From: Eumeta japonica
Taxonomy: Eukaryota > Arthropoda > Insecta > Lepidoptera > Psychidae
DNA: 64,000 nucleotides
Reading direction: 5' to 3'
Assembly (NCBI GenBank): GCA_005406025.1
Contig: BGZK01000741.1
Span: forward strand, 1-64,000
Shown in pieces: positions 1-11,703 of the stretch (position 1 is the stretch's first letter; each line of letters begins with the position of its first letter). The translations under genes and the position numbers were made by a program. Below the pieces are notes generated by a model, which saw only the letters and a program-made list of their open reading frames with translations, made no database searches and was not told the origin of the DNA.

Positions 1-60
1 TATGAAGATACGCTCTTTTGCTGATGCACTTTAATTTACTTTTTCATATTTGTATATTAT
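1..60 (+). repeat. Tail fragment of a dispersed repeat also present at 44215-44800
   Basis: The opening bases (tatgaagatacgctctttt, then gctgatgcactttaatttac) match 44748-44795 (gacatgaagattcgctctttt, then gctgatgaattttagtttac). Only the end of the repeat is inside this window. Confidence 0.5.
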
Positions 61-2360
61 TAATTTAGATTAGGCTGTTTGTACTACTACCTTTTATATT
101 TACTTTTTGCTGTTATCTCTCTCTCTCTATCTCTATTCATTTTTGTATTTATGTGCTGTATAAAATAAGCAGTTAAATGAAATAAATAAGTATTATGTTA
201 AACTTAACATTCCGAATTGAATTATTTATATATATTACGTTATTTGTATTAGATCATAATTATAATGAGACAAACATACATTATACAACAAAATTTTACT
301 GTATAGTCACCCTCTTAGAAACGTAAAACACGTGTTGTTTTCTTCAAAGATGACAAAGAGATTCCGCTTATTTTATGGTGCCGCACACCGCCTTTCGGCG
401 GGCGGCGGCGGCGTCTTTGATGTGATCATTGAAGTTTATACTATTTGGATTTTGCATTCTTTGTAAAATTAACAATTTCTGTATTAGTATGAAATTCAAA
501 CCTTTAAATAATGACTGATATGACTGATAAAATATTTTGATTTCACATTTCACTATAGCGTTAAAACATGTTTTAACGCTCCTTGCACCCTGTGGATGTG
601 ACTGTCGGCAATTTCCTGAAGATGTGCCTTGTTGGCATGAAACGACAGAACTAAACAATTTAATAGTTGGCGGAATTAGATAATTATAATAATAAATAAC
701 ACTTGCTTAGGTGTTCGATATCTGTCAATCCTCTGGAATCAATATTCAATCATTTGGATAGAGATCGTAGTGGAGAGGCAGATTCGAGGGTCATGGTGGG
801 TTGCATGCTGCATGTTAATGCATGTTGCAGGCAAGCGTCTACTATGGATTTCCGCGAATTAACACCTCATACAATACAATATTTCACTATACATTTATAA
901 TTTTTAATAAATATTAATGGCAGGCCTACACAAAGGCGCGTAGCCGTCATGACAATAATACGATGTTTACGTCGTCTAATGCATGGAGTTATGAAAATGG
1001 GAGGCCACGGTAATAATAGTTCATAACTCCATGGTCTAATGTGATCTAAACGAAATTGGCAAGAATATTTATATAAAATTAAAGGTCCATCATACAACTC
1101 TTACTTTGGAATGATTTTTCAGAATACATATAAAAAGACTTATATTTCTTGCCTTGACTGGCATTGTCCGAAACATTTCTTATAACGATTTTATTTCTTG
1201 GTACTTATACCTGTTCAGGTAGTGTTATTTTTAATTAAGTGCAGGCTATTTTTTGGAATCGGTTCTTATCTTTAAAAAAATATGTCATAATCATCATTTA
1301 GAATAAAAACTAATAACAAGAATCATGGCAAGTAAAAAAACATGAATCTGATACCCCCGACGCAAGAATTTTCCGTATTTGATTTTCTATTTTTCTAGCA
1401 TATTTTATTAAATGATTTTTTAAATCTTCTTGTGTCCATCTTTTTAGTCCATTTTTACGCAGTCAAATTTTTATTTTCTTATTAATTTATTTATTAACTA
1501 ATTTGTAACGCACCGGTGAAACGCAAAAGAAGGATTACATGTGTTTACTTGTTTGCATATATGTCCATTCCTATATTCCCTCATAACTATTAAACTTATA
1601 AAACCTAATTCCGATTTTCTCCCAACACATTAAAATGAAGGATATTTTCAAAGAGGATTACAAAATATATAAAATTTATTCGTTTAGTAATTTAAAATTA
1701 CAAATGGTAATAAAGTGAATTCATAACTTCTACCATTTACTTTGACCAGTCACATTATTCTAATTAATTTCCCAACGTCTTCTATGACCGGCCATCATGT
1801 CTTTTTACCTGACGGCACAATAGCAAAAATATTATTACATATTTTCACACGCATCTGGTATGTCTATATGTAGGATTTTTTATTCTCTTGAAACATGCTA
1901 TCAACTACACAGATTTTGGTTAATGAAATGTCTATCGATTTTCTAAGCTAGGTTAATCAATAAGTCTAAGCTCGGCTATGTTTTATGAAACTAGAATCGT
2001 GATTAGCAGTCTTAAAATAAAAGTAGCACTAAAGAAAGTAAAATTGCATAGCTGTGGAGTGACATATCGTTGAATAGGTCTTACAAAATCAAGATGATGT
2101 TTCCAAATCTATTTTACAGGAATAAGTTCTGTTTAGTATTTATACGAACAGAAATATTAACGAATAACAATATATGAATCAAAGATTTATCACGATTATT
2201 ACAAATAGAAACGACGTTGACATTGCTAGTGAAAGGAAAGCAATCTTAGAATATTGTTAAAACAGAATTAAGAGAAAAAACAATAAAATAAGTCCTGATT
2301 GCGAAAAGTGAACAAAAAGATCTCAATAAAATGAAAAAAATATATAGATTTTTCAATACA
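61..2360. other. Intergenic, no gene recognised
   Basis: AT-rich sequence with stops in all frames apart from short chance openings. Visible items are a CT-rich microsatellite at 115-135, a short GC-rich patch at 383-415, and an inverted repeat with 14-bp perfect arms (catggagttatgaa at 982-995 and its complement at 1020-1033, 24-base loop). No family assigned. Confidence 0.5.
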
Positions 2361-2367
2361 TAAACAA

Positions 2368-2960
2368 ATCAAACGAACCCAAATAGGATGAGTTTCTTTT
2401 GAGTAGCTTAGAAATCCTATACCTACCTTCTGAAATTTTTCATTAAAACTTCATTAGACCCCGGATAACTAACAAGTTTCAAGTTTTCCTTAAGAAAAAT
2501 CAATCGAACCCAAACACGGTGAGTTTATTATGTGTAGCTTGTGAGCTCCTTTAACTATCTTTCGAAATCATCATTAGGCCCTGGGCATCATGTATGATTA
2601 AAGTCTTTGTTAAGAAATATCAAACGAATCCAAACACGATAAGTATATCATTTATAGCTTAAGAGTTCCTATGACCATCTTTTGGGTCTGATAATAAATT
2701 GTTAGACTCTGTACACCAACAAGGTTATTGTTGTTTTGTCAAAACAAGCCAAATAGAGCCTAACACGATGGGCTTATCATATTTAGTTTAGGAGTTCCTA
2801 TGGCCATCTTCGGTCTCCATCATCAGACCAATTCGATGGTATCATCATATTTCATTGTCACCTAACTTTCATATGTATACCAAATTTCAGCATAATCGGA
2901 TAAAGTGTAGTGGTTGAAAATTGGTTTGCGAATTTTGGAACGGATAACATATATTCATAT
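2368..2960 (+). repeat. Diverged tandem array, about 125-bp unit, four copies, with a repeat tail
   Basis: The motif caaacgaacccaaacacg(a/g) recurs near 2370, 2501, 2621 and 2750, spaced 131, 120 and 129 bases. Each copy is followed by a gagtttatcat-like and an (a)gttcctatgaccatctt-like segment. The array runs into ctccatcatcagacc and a segment (2830-2960) with tttcagcataatcgg. The same unit builds the arms of the palindrome at 7675-8586, so this is a member of the same family. Confidence 0.7.
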
Positions 2961-3490
2961 GACTATTACAAGTTAATAAAAAGCTTATCAAAATATATAT
3001 CTATCAATTCATAAGTTTTGTTTTACTGTTTAGAAATCGGTTCCTACTATATTTGTTCTCATTATATGATATATTAGCTTACAAATATGCACATGAAACA
3101 ATAGCGAAATGTTAATAGTTTATTATTTCAAAGAGTTTCTTATTAATGAAGTAAGTATTCTTAGCATCTGTTGATAATTCGGTTCAACAGAAAATATACG
3201 CAGACAACGTCAAATACCAATGATAGTACTAGCATTGACGTTGTCAAATTGGTATTGAATCTTGCTCTCGCATCTAGTTATAAAAGATGCATCTCATCAC
3301 TTTTAAATTTTGTACCTTGCTCTATAAAAGTTTCATACAAAATTGAACCCCTTAACTCTGATGTAATACAAATTAGACGCACATAGACACACGCAACTGC
3401 ATAAAACTAAATGTGAATACTAATAATGAATATTGCTACTAAAGAAATAAAAAATAATGATTGTTTTTCATTTTCTCATATAGTGTGTGG
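2961..3490. other. Intergenic, nothing recognised
   Basis: AT-rich stretch between two tandem arrays. A 71-codon opening at 3171-3386 has no recognisable motif and I do not call it. Confidence 0.4.
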
Positions 3491-3494
3491 AAAT

Positions 3495-4345
3495 AACACA
3501 GGATGTATTTTTGCAATCACAGGTTCTTCTGAATGTAACTAATTTTATTACGATCGATTAAACAGTTCTTAAGTTAAAAAAGAACATATATACGTACAGG
3601 TAGACAGACAGACAGTACACTAACATATTCTAATTGATCACCAATTTTATCACAATAGATGGAACGGTTCTAAGTTATAAAATAACACACAGAGAGACAG
3701 ACAAAGAGTAGCCTATAATTTGCACAATCACATGTTTTGACCCTACACTAATTTTTATCGATATTGGTCACGCCGTTCTTAAGCTATAAAAGAACATACA
3801 CACAGACTGCCAAACACACAGACACACAGTAATCCATCATTTACGCAAGCGCATGTTTTTCCAGACCTATTTTCATTAAGTCAGTCACGCCCTTCTTAAG
3901 TTATAAAACATATATATAGATAGACAAATAGACAAACAGTAGCCTATTATTTGCGCGATCACATGTTCTAACCGTAAGCGATTTTCAACAAGATCGATTA
4001 AATCTTTTCAATTTATAAAGATGATACAGACAGACGGACTGAGACAGTAGCTTATTATTTGCGCAATCATATGTTCTGAGGTACATTAATTTTCTACACA
4101 GATTGGACAAATCATTTTTAAATTATAACAAAAACATACAGGTAAACCGAGATACAGACAGACAGACAAACAAACTGTATATTATCATTTATGCAATCAC
4201 ACGTTCAGGTCATAACATAAAGGTAAACAAACAGACAGACAGATTACTGTATAACAATTTTCATCAAAATCGGTCAAACTGTTCGTTAATTATAATAAAA
4301 CATACAGACAGATAAACAAACATAAACACATATATTTGAAAAATG
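3495..4345 (+). repeat. Diverged tandem array, 106-131-bp unit, about six copies
   Basis: The unit core (c)tattatttgcgcaatcacatg recurs near 3505, 3708, 3828, 3940, 4046 and 4177. Each copy is followed by gttcttaag(t)tataaaa and a cagacagacag-rich block. Spacing of the last five is 120, 112, 106 and 131. Short ORFs here (for example 4103-4315) are read-through of the cagacagac blocks and not genes. Confidence 0.7.
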
Positions 4346-4958
4346 GTAGAATTGAATGTACAGACAGACGCTACAGATTTATGTAGTAGTATAAATTTAG
4401 TCGTAAAATACGGAAAACAGCCAAAAAAATAAATAAGAATAAAAAACAATTATTATATACGCAAAAATTTCAAAAATAAATACACCATAACATTTTTTGA
4501 CGTTATAAATATAAAACTCTCACAAAATTGTGAAGCCTAGATACAAACAAACCCCAAAAATATACATTAGTCCTTATTTTAATATTACAGTTTTAATAAT
4601 AATTATTTTAAATATAGAAATACAAAACAATCATAAAATACTCGAAATATAAAAAGAAAATTATTTTCATTCAAGCAAAGTCAGGGTAGTTGTGACTCAA
4701 TGCTGAAATTCATTCTATTAAAGTTAGTCAAAATAATAACAATTATTAAGAAACTTATCTAGTTGTTACCTGTAAAAGAGCGAAATGGCATTGAACCCTT
4801 GAAATGTTCACACTTGACCAGTTGTCTCAAAGCATGCGTTACATAGAATGGGCTCAAAGTATGTTTGATATAAACATACTTTGGGGACAGTCCCCAAAGT
4901 ATACAGATGTCCCTGAAGCATGCGATCTATCGAAAAACTGTCCTTGAAGTATGCGCTT

Positions 4959-5001
<43 letters not shown>

Positions 5002-6630
5002 AAGAGGATTTTGTAAAGATGTAAGTCTGAGTTTATGATCGATTATTAGACTGTACAAAATGATTTTGTTGTGTCCATAATTTTACTGCTTGTCACTGTA
5101 TGGTAACTAGCATTATGTTTCACATCGCCAGATCAATGATAACTCCAATTTTTTACCAATATTATTGTCTTTTGATTTTGAAAGTACTGTATAACATTTG
5201 TAGCTAGTTTATAATTTCTATAACAAATGGAAAACATTGATTTCTAAATAAAACATAATTTCAATGCAGTTGAACTTGGTCTACTCGGACACCAAACTGG
5301 ACAACCCTTTAGTATAGACTAATATTAACAATTTTTTTTTTAAGCTGCTAGCAAAGATTATGTTAAAAACACCAAAGTATTATACTATTCAATTGAATAA
5401 TTACCTTTAGATCCATCAGAGTTACACTGCTCAGCTCTGGTTACTTTTAGCCAATGCACTGGAACTTTGTTCAAAGTTCTATGAAGGGTTATTATCAGTG
5501 TCATTACTTTTTCCATGTGTCAACAAACTATATATGTGAAATCTACAAATCTGAAGAGTTTATTTCTTATACTTATTTATTTCATATTTATTAATCGAAC
5601 ACTAGACTGTCAGTGAGATTTATGAAAGTAGAAACAGGCTTCATGAATTATATAGCATAGAAATTTGATTTTAGTCTTTATTTGATTCTTGATTATTTAA
5701 AAAAGTTTGTACTATACATAAAAGTAACAAATTTAAACAATCAGCTCTTTGAATTGTGTATGGTCATAAGCAAGAGATAAACTACTTTTTAGTGGTTTGT
5801 ATGCTCATTTGCACCTTAAAAAATTACAAAGGTAAACTAAAACAGTTTGGAATGTAATTAATATTAGAATTGAGAAAGTAATAAATGATAGATATAATTT
5901 TGGTATATCAAATATCAACAAAATTGTTTATTATAAAATGTACGACTTTGGATCTTGAGGTTGTTTATGAATTCATTAACTTCTTTTCTATCTTTCTTAC
6001 CTATACATACAATAATATTAATTAAATTGCTTAGATTTTTACCTACTGTCTCGAGCGGTGAGTATTATACTGAGGTGGATATGAAATGGGGGAGGCGGCG
6101 GGTTGTAATAGAGCAGTCCATGAGTGGAAGATGAGTAAGGGCGAGGGGCTATGGCGTCGAGAACAAAATAGTTTGAATTCGCTGCTTGAGCAGGCTATTT
6201 TGTTGTGTTAGAGAGTGAGTTTTCTGTCATTATTCATAATGAACCTTCAATGCTATTCATTTTGAGAAAAACAACAATATAGTACGAAATAGTAAAAATA
6301 TTTGTCAAAAAAAAAGTGTTAGTGTATTTGTATAGCCGCATACAAAAATGAAATTTCTTTATTACATATCATTTTTCTTTTATAGTTAAAATAAGTCAGT
6401 TAAATCAAGTAAAGCAAACAATAACTTATTTAATTATTTAAAGCAGCTATATAAATAATTGTAAATACAAATAATAATTTCTTTATAATTAAAAGTTGAA
6501 TAATTAATTTTATGGATTTATTAAAAAACACAAGTTTTAAATTAAATAAATATAGGTATTACACAATTGAAACCTAAAAACATCTAATAATTCCACCTAT
6601 ATTATAAATGTAAATGTTTTGTATGTTTGG
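4346..6630. other. Intergenic with simple repeats
   Basis: No gene seen. It contains a hairpin atactttgggga / tccccaaagtat (4876-4902, 3-base loop), a (TA)n microsatellite at 4962-4999, and a GC-richer patch at 6045-6215 (ctcgagcggtgagtattata onward) that looks like an interspersed repeat but is not identified. Confidence 0.45.
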
Positions 6631-6631
6631 T

Positions 6632-7380
6632 GTCGTCCACATATTACGTCACAACTTTTTTCACAATACATATTTTAGATCTCGTCGCATTTGGTCACAT
6701 GCACAACAACCCCCCTACAAATATGTCACATCATACAATCCCCCCCTCTTCTTTTGTGTTTGAGTATATATACCAGCTGTAGAATACAATTTACTAAAAA
6801 TTCATAGTTGTATTTTAAATAGTTTATTATTTAATTTATTGCAACAATTATTATTAAATAATACTTATAAAACTTATTTTTATATTAACATCCTCTTTTT
6901 TAAAATTAAAATCTCAAACAAAGATTCCAACAAAAAAAATGATTATGGTTTTTATTTTGTCCACGGATTTGAAGACTAATCGGTAATTGACTCAATAACA
7001 GGTAATCCTACATTATCAATATTTTCTGTAGGTATACTGGATGTCTTTACCTCAACATCATCAGTATTGAGCCATTCAACATCTAAATCTCACTACTATG
7101 CCAATATTAAATTATTTAATAAATACATTTACTTTTTCTGAAAATACTTGCTGAGTTCTGAACTGTCAGATGATAAGATAGCTGTGCAAGCACCAGCAAA
7201 AAACATTGTTAAATATCAAACACTACTAACCTTGCGTCGACTATGAAAATTTTTTTTTGAATTTATGACTTAAGTGTGATGTCACAGTTAAAGAAACACC
7301 CGGGTCCTCCATGTCACAGTTAGTAATGTTCTGTCCAGACACCTACCCTGCCCTAATGTGTGATGTAATATGTGGACGAC
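6632..7380 (-). mobile_element. DNA transposon remnant with 22-bp terminal inverted repeats
   Basis: The left end gtcgtccacatattac at 6632 and the complement of the right end at 7359-7380 match over 22 bases with one mismatch (position 17, g versus a). The 749-bp body holds a short stop-terminated reading frame on the - strand (7083 to 6976; DVEWLNTDDVEVKTSS onward to ESITD*). This looks like the acidic C-terminus of a lost coding region. A second - strand opening near 7210-7137 begins MFFAGACTAILSSDSSELSK. Superfamily not assigned and target duplication unclear. Confidence 0.55.
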
Positions 7381-7674
7381 CCATTTGGATCTTTATTTCT
7401 CAATCACACCAACGGCTAAACAGAAAATTAGCTGAAACTTTATAGTAATGCAGCTTATACATCAGAATAACATGTAGGTTATCTATACATACATAAACGA
7501 AATACTACTGACTGACATCATGAGATCTTCGAAATTATACATCCAATTGACTTAAAATTCTGGGGCCTTATTATGTAAAAGTAGAAATCGAATGCAATTC
7601 CGAAATCGATTTGCGAGTCGAAATTGTTGGGTATAAAAAAATGTTATTCTTAAACGCAATTTTGAGCAACTTTA
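7381..7674. repeat. Probable fragment of a LINE-like tail
   Basis: The segment ggctaaacagaaaattagct (near 7413) with actttatagtaatgcag and acatcagaat resembles the tail sequence seen at 16650-16780. No coding potential. Confidence 0.35.
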
Positions 7675-8586
7675 AAGCGTTAGATTAAATTAAAACTTTG
7701 CACACTTATCGAGGGCCAATGACTGTACAATGGTATAATTGAACTGATCTAATGATGGAGCCAGAAAGAAGGCACAGGAATTGTATAGCGGAATAACATA
7801 TCCTAGTCGTGTTTGAGCTTGTTAGAGTTGCCTTAAGATGTACTCTCATCATGAGTGATTTTTAGGGTTTGATGATGGAGCCGGAAGGTAAGCACTAGCA
7901 CTCCATAATATAACAATGTAACCTAGTTGTACGTGTTCTTAATAGAATTTATCAAGTGCACTTCAGCTATAATTGGTTTTCAGGGTCTGATGATAGACCC
8001 CGACGGTTGGTATGGGAATTAACATATCATAAAGAAACAATATATCCTAACCGTATTTGGACTTGTTGGAATTGCTTTGAAATGTATTTTGACCACGATT
8101 GACTTTCACGAGTCTGATGATGGAGTTTCCAAACTCCCAGCTCCGTTAACGGACCCTGAAAGCCAATCATGGTCAAAGTGTATTCCACGACAATATCAAC
8201 AAGTCCAAACACGGCTAGGCTGTGTTGTTTCATTATGGAGTACTAGCTTGTACCTTCCGGCTCCATCATCAGACCCTGGAAACTAATCACGGTTAAAGTT
8301 CATTCCAAGACAATTTTAACAACCGCGAACACCGCTCGGATACGTTGTTCTATTATAGAGTACTAGTGCCTATCTTCCGGCTGCATCATCAGACCCTGAA
8401 AATCGTTCGTGGTCAAAGTACATCTCAAGACGATTTCTACAAAACCAAACACGGTAGGATACGTTGTTTCATTATGGAGTTCCTTTGTTTACCTTTTGGC
8501 TCCATCATCAGATCAGTCCAATTATATTATTGCAATGTCATAGGTCCTCGATAAATGTACAAAGATTTTATTTAATCTAACGACTT
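7675..8586. mobile_element. Foldback-type palindrome, two arms of about 455 bp built of tandem units
   Basis: The left end (aaagcgttagattaaat, then cttatcgaggg) is the diverged complement of the right end (cctcgataaatgtac, then tttaatctaacgactt). Inward both arms hold three or four tandem units of 120-130 bp marked by tgatgatggagcc on the left and ggctccatcatcaga on the right. The centre is near 8126. The short ORFs at 8027-8554 are reads of these units on either strand, not genes. The units match those at 2368-2870. It resembles foldback elements in architecture; no transposase is present. Confidence 0.7.
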
Positions 8587-10166
8587 ACAAAAAAAAAAAA
8601 ATATTCACTTTATACGAAATATAAATGACGGAAAATCGACTGTAAATCGCTTGAGAATTGCCATTAACCAGTTTCGGTTTGAGAGCGTATTTGGAATAAT
8701 CGCGATCCATAACACTTTTTGAATTCAAATATGCGATTAAATTAATTTTGATAATTTAGTGATTTCATTGTAAAGGCAATACTTAATAAAAAGACAACAT
8801 TTCGAAATATCAACTTGGGAATTATTAAAATGATTTTAGTTACTCTTTTCGGGACGTAGACACTATGAGAATGGATTTTATGCAAATCCTATCCAAAAAC
8901 AATTTTACAGGCAAAGAGCAGGGCCAAGTTCAGAATCGAGATGAGGATGACGGTTGGGATCTTGATGTAGTGCCGCAATATACAAGATGTAGAAATTCAT
9001 TTTAAGTCTTCGCGGGCACAAGCTAGTAAGTTATAAGATTGAACTAAGTGGTTAGTCGCAGTTGACTTGCGTTATCGTGAATGGTTATTGATAGCAATAA
9101 TGTGCATCCTACTAATATTATAAATGTAGAAGATTGTATGTTTGTTGTTCAAAATACGTTTTGACGTGTCTGTCTATAAAAAGAAACATGCAGTCATGAT
9201 GGTAAAACTACATGAAAACGAAAAGGAAACTATCTTTCAATGAAAATAGTAGTGAACTCATTAATGATACCAGAACATAATAAATAGGTTTTGGTAACAA
9301 GAAAAGCATGATTAAAAAATAATTATTACGATAAAAACGCTTTTTCAGGGTTTGTCAAGAGAAATTTTGGTTAAAGACCATTTTAAAAAAATGGTACCTA
9401 TATAAAGTTTGTAACTTTATATAGGTTACTTTATGTAAGTAACTATTGCTAATAACTAATAAGTGGCAGTTCTCGATTTGCGTTGGTAATATGGTCGGTA
9501 CTTGACTAATGCCGAATAAAATGTCCAAGCTGACATTAAACTCGTTATCAGCTATGCGAATACTGATTTTTAGTTTCGTGCCAATTAACGACCGTACGCC
9601 GCGCCGCGTCGCTTCTGTGTTGGTTCAGGCTCCTGCCGATTTCGTACCTTTAAACTAAGATTAGGAAATGATAAAATTGTGATTCTTTAACCCTTTCATC
9701 GCCAGCGATTGATATATTTCATCAAGTGTCCTACATCACACACCAAGCACCGATGTATTAATCGTAAACAAAACAGAATTTTTTGGGGTATGTATAAAAT
9801 AATTATGAATATTTTAGATACTTATGTAAAGTAAATAATGTAGAGTAGATTGTATAGAAGTATCTTTCCAAACCGATTAAGATCTTAAAATGTGTTTTAG
9901 ATTTTGTATTTTTTTCACATTTTCGAAATTAAGTACATCATTCATACGTACGCCACGCTACAAACTGATATATATGTTCATTAGTGATGTGCCACTGTTG
10001 GTATAAATGAAATAAAAGACAATTATGTGTTAGTGTATTAGATAACAAAATAATCAGTATTATCAATAAAAAAATTGGAAACATTATTTATTACCATATT
10101 TTTTACACATTATTATATACACAATAAGAAAAGAATTGTTACGACGTTGATAAGTAAGTTAGACGT
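8587..10166. other. Intergenic, no gene recognised
   Basis: AT-rich, stops in all frames. The segment ctactaatattataaatgt at about 9110 is the usual end sequence of LINE-like tails read in reverse, so a repeat fragment probably starts there. A small GC-rich patch (9590-9640, cgccgcgccgcgtcgc) is unexplained. Confidence 0.4.
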
Positions 10167-10179
10167 CTAAATCAAGTTT
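10167..10179. repeat. Target-site duplication, left copy
   Basis: ctaaatcaagttt, identical to 11691-11703; the last three T residues could also belong to the poly(A) complement, so at least 10 bases are firm. Confidence 0.85.
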
Positions 10180-11690
10180 TTTTTTTGTTTCCCTCTTGCA
10201 GCGAGGAGGAGGTAAAAAATGTCTATCCTGCACACCCTCGCGCCCGTACGCGTGGGTAGTTTGGGACTGAAACCCACTAAAAAAATTCCTCCTGAAAGTG
10301 AAGTATTTGGGTCGGCTATGCTATTTAGTCGGTCGAGACGAGTCGGATGACAAGTCAGACGACTTTGATAACTTCACCGAGTGCGGCCGGACGGCACATG
10401 CGAGTGCCGACGGCGCGTGACATGCGCTATGGACGACGCCTGGAGGAGTCGTCTCGGCATAGGATGTCGCAGGAAACCGTCACGGGTCGGTTCCTTCCTT
10501 CCTGCCCGGCCGAAGGCGGTTAGCGGCGGCCGGGTGGAGTAAGGAGCTTAGGACGATGCCTGACTAACGGATAGACCTACTAAGTCAGTCATGCGTTGTT
10601 GACGTCATTAAGGCTTTCGAATGCCGCTGTAAGAGCGTCAGGTGGATCGGTAAGTACGTTCCGTGGCCTACGGATAAGGTAGGGATGCGGCGGTTGATAG
10701 TCAACCGCCGCGCGAAGGAGCGCTTTGGGATGTGATCCCGCGATGTCGAAGAATCGCTTCGATGCGTCCTTCATATACTTGGAAATAGTGGGGAGTTCTA
10801 AGTCCCTATGGAGAATTGAATTACGAACACACCAATGTGCATCCGTTGCGGCTCTACAGAATATATTCTGTATTACCTGTAGTCTATGTAGTGCTTTCGG
10901 AGCGGCGTGAGCGAAGACGGGAGACGCGTATGTCATCACCGTCCTAATGCACATTTTGTGTATGGTACGTTTATTACGTCTAGATAGTTTACTTTTTCTA
11001 CCGAGCATGGCCCCGAGCCTTGCTTTGTAGAAAAGTGCAGTATTTCTAACACGCTCGATATGATCTCGAAAGTGTAGATTTTTATCGAGCATGACTCCTA
11101 AGTATTTGTAGTTCCGTTGCCATGGAATGTTCGCATCCAACATTTTAAGATTGGGAGTGTTTTTGTCAACAATGAGTCGACTCCTAATCTTACCATACTT
11201 GAATTGTATGGCTGCTGATTTGTCGGGGTTTACTTCTATCCTCCACTTTCGGAACCATTGACCTAGCTCGTCAATGGCTCTCTGGAGGGTGAGGAGGGTG
11301 CATCGGGTGCTCCTATTCCTACTTCCGTAAAAGAGCGCGACATCGTCCGCGAATAACGCGAGTTGGACGCCAGACGACGACGGTCGCGGTATATCGTTTG
11401 TGTACGCGGAGTACAGCAGAGGAGAGAGGGTGGAGCCTTGAGGAACTCCTGCTCTGATAAGACGTCTTGTCGAGTAAGTGCGCTCATGCCTAAATGTGAA
11501 ATGTCTGTTTGCTAAATAATTTGGAACAGTGATTATGAGGCGATCTGGTACTTGGAGGGAATATAACTTATAAATCTGACCTGCGTGCCATACCCTATCG
11601 AAGGCCTTGGCTACATCAAAGAAGACAGCTACGGTGCTACGTTCGGTTTCAAAGCCCTCCGAGACATACTCTACTAAGCGGAGGACTTAA
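10180..11690 (-). mobile_element. 5'-truncated jockey-type non-LTR retrotransposon
   Basis: Read on the - strand, it begins inside the reverse transcriptase domain at 11690 and runs through the stop at 10589. It continues into a roughly 400-base 3' UTR and ends in a short poly(A), seen as T10 at 10177-10186. A 13-base direct repeat ctaaatcaagttt flanks it (10167-10179 and 11691-11703). This is a clean target-site duplication and shows that the 5' truncation happened at insertion. The identical duplication and the unbroken frame suggest a fairly recent insertion. Confidence 0.88.
10589..11690 (-). CDS. Jockey-clade reverse transcriptase, C-terminal 366 residues, truncated
   Basis: The frame stays open from the truncation point to TGA at 10591-10589. 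In order it shows TVAVFFDVAKAFDRVWH, the palm motif AGVPQGSTLSPLLYSAYTND, the catalytic LALFADDVALFYGS (FADD at about 11367-11356), INPDK-like EVNPDKSAAIQF, and KYLGVMLDKNL near 11105-11070. It then shows the C-terminal region (SKLSRRNKRTIHKMCIRTVM and downstream) typical of insect jockey ORF2. The endonuclease, ORF1 and the start of RT are absent, so it cannot act on its own. No initiation codon is expected; it begins at the truncation. Codon use is GC-richer than the surroundings, as usual for an incoming element. Confidence 0.85.
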
Positions 11691-11703
11691 CTAAATCAAG
11701 TTT
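11691..11703. repeat. Target-site duplication, right copy
   Basis: ctaaatcaagttt directly abuts the truncated 5' end of the retrotransposon. Confidence 0.85.

Noticed and set aside
3495..4345. CRISPR-like array
   Set aside because: Units are diverged, contiguous and full of simple cagacagac repeats, with no constant repeat plus unique spacer pattern; the DNA is eukaryotic.
8027..8554. Three similar short proteins on both strands
   Set aside because: They are translations of the tandem units in the foldback palindrome.
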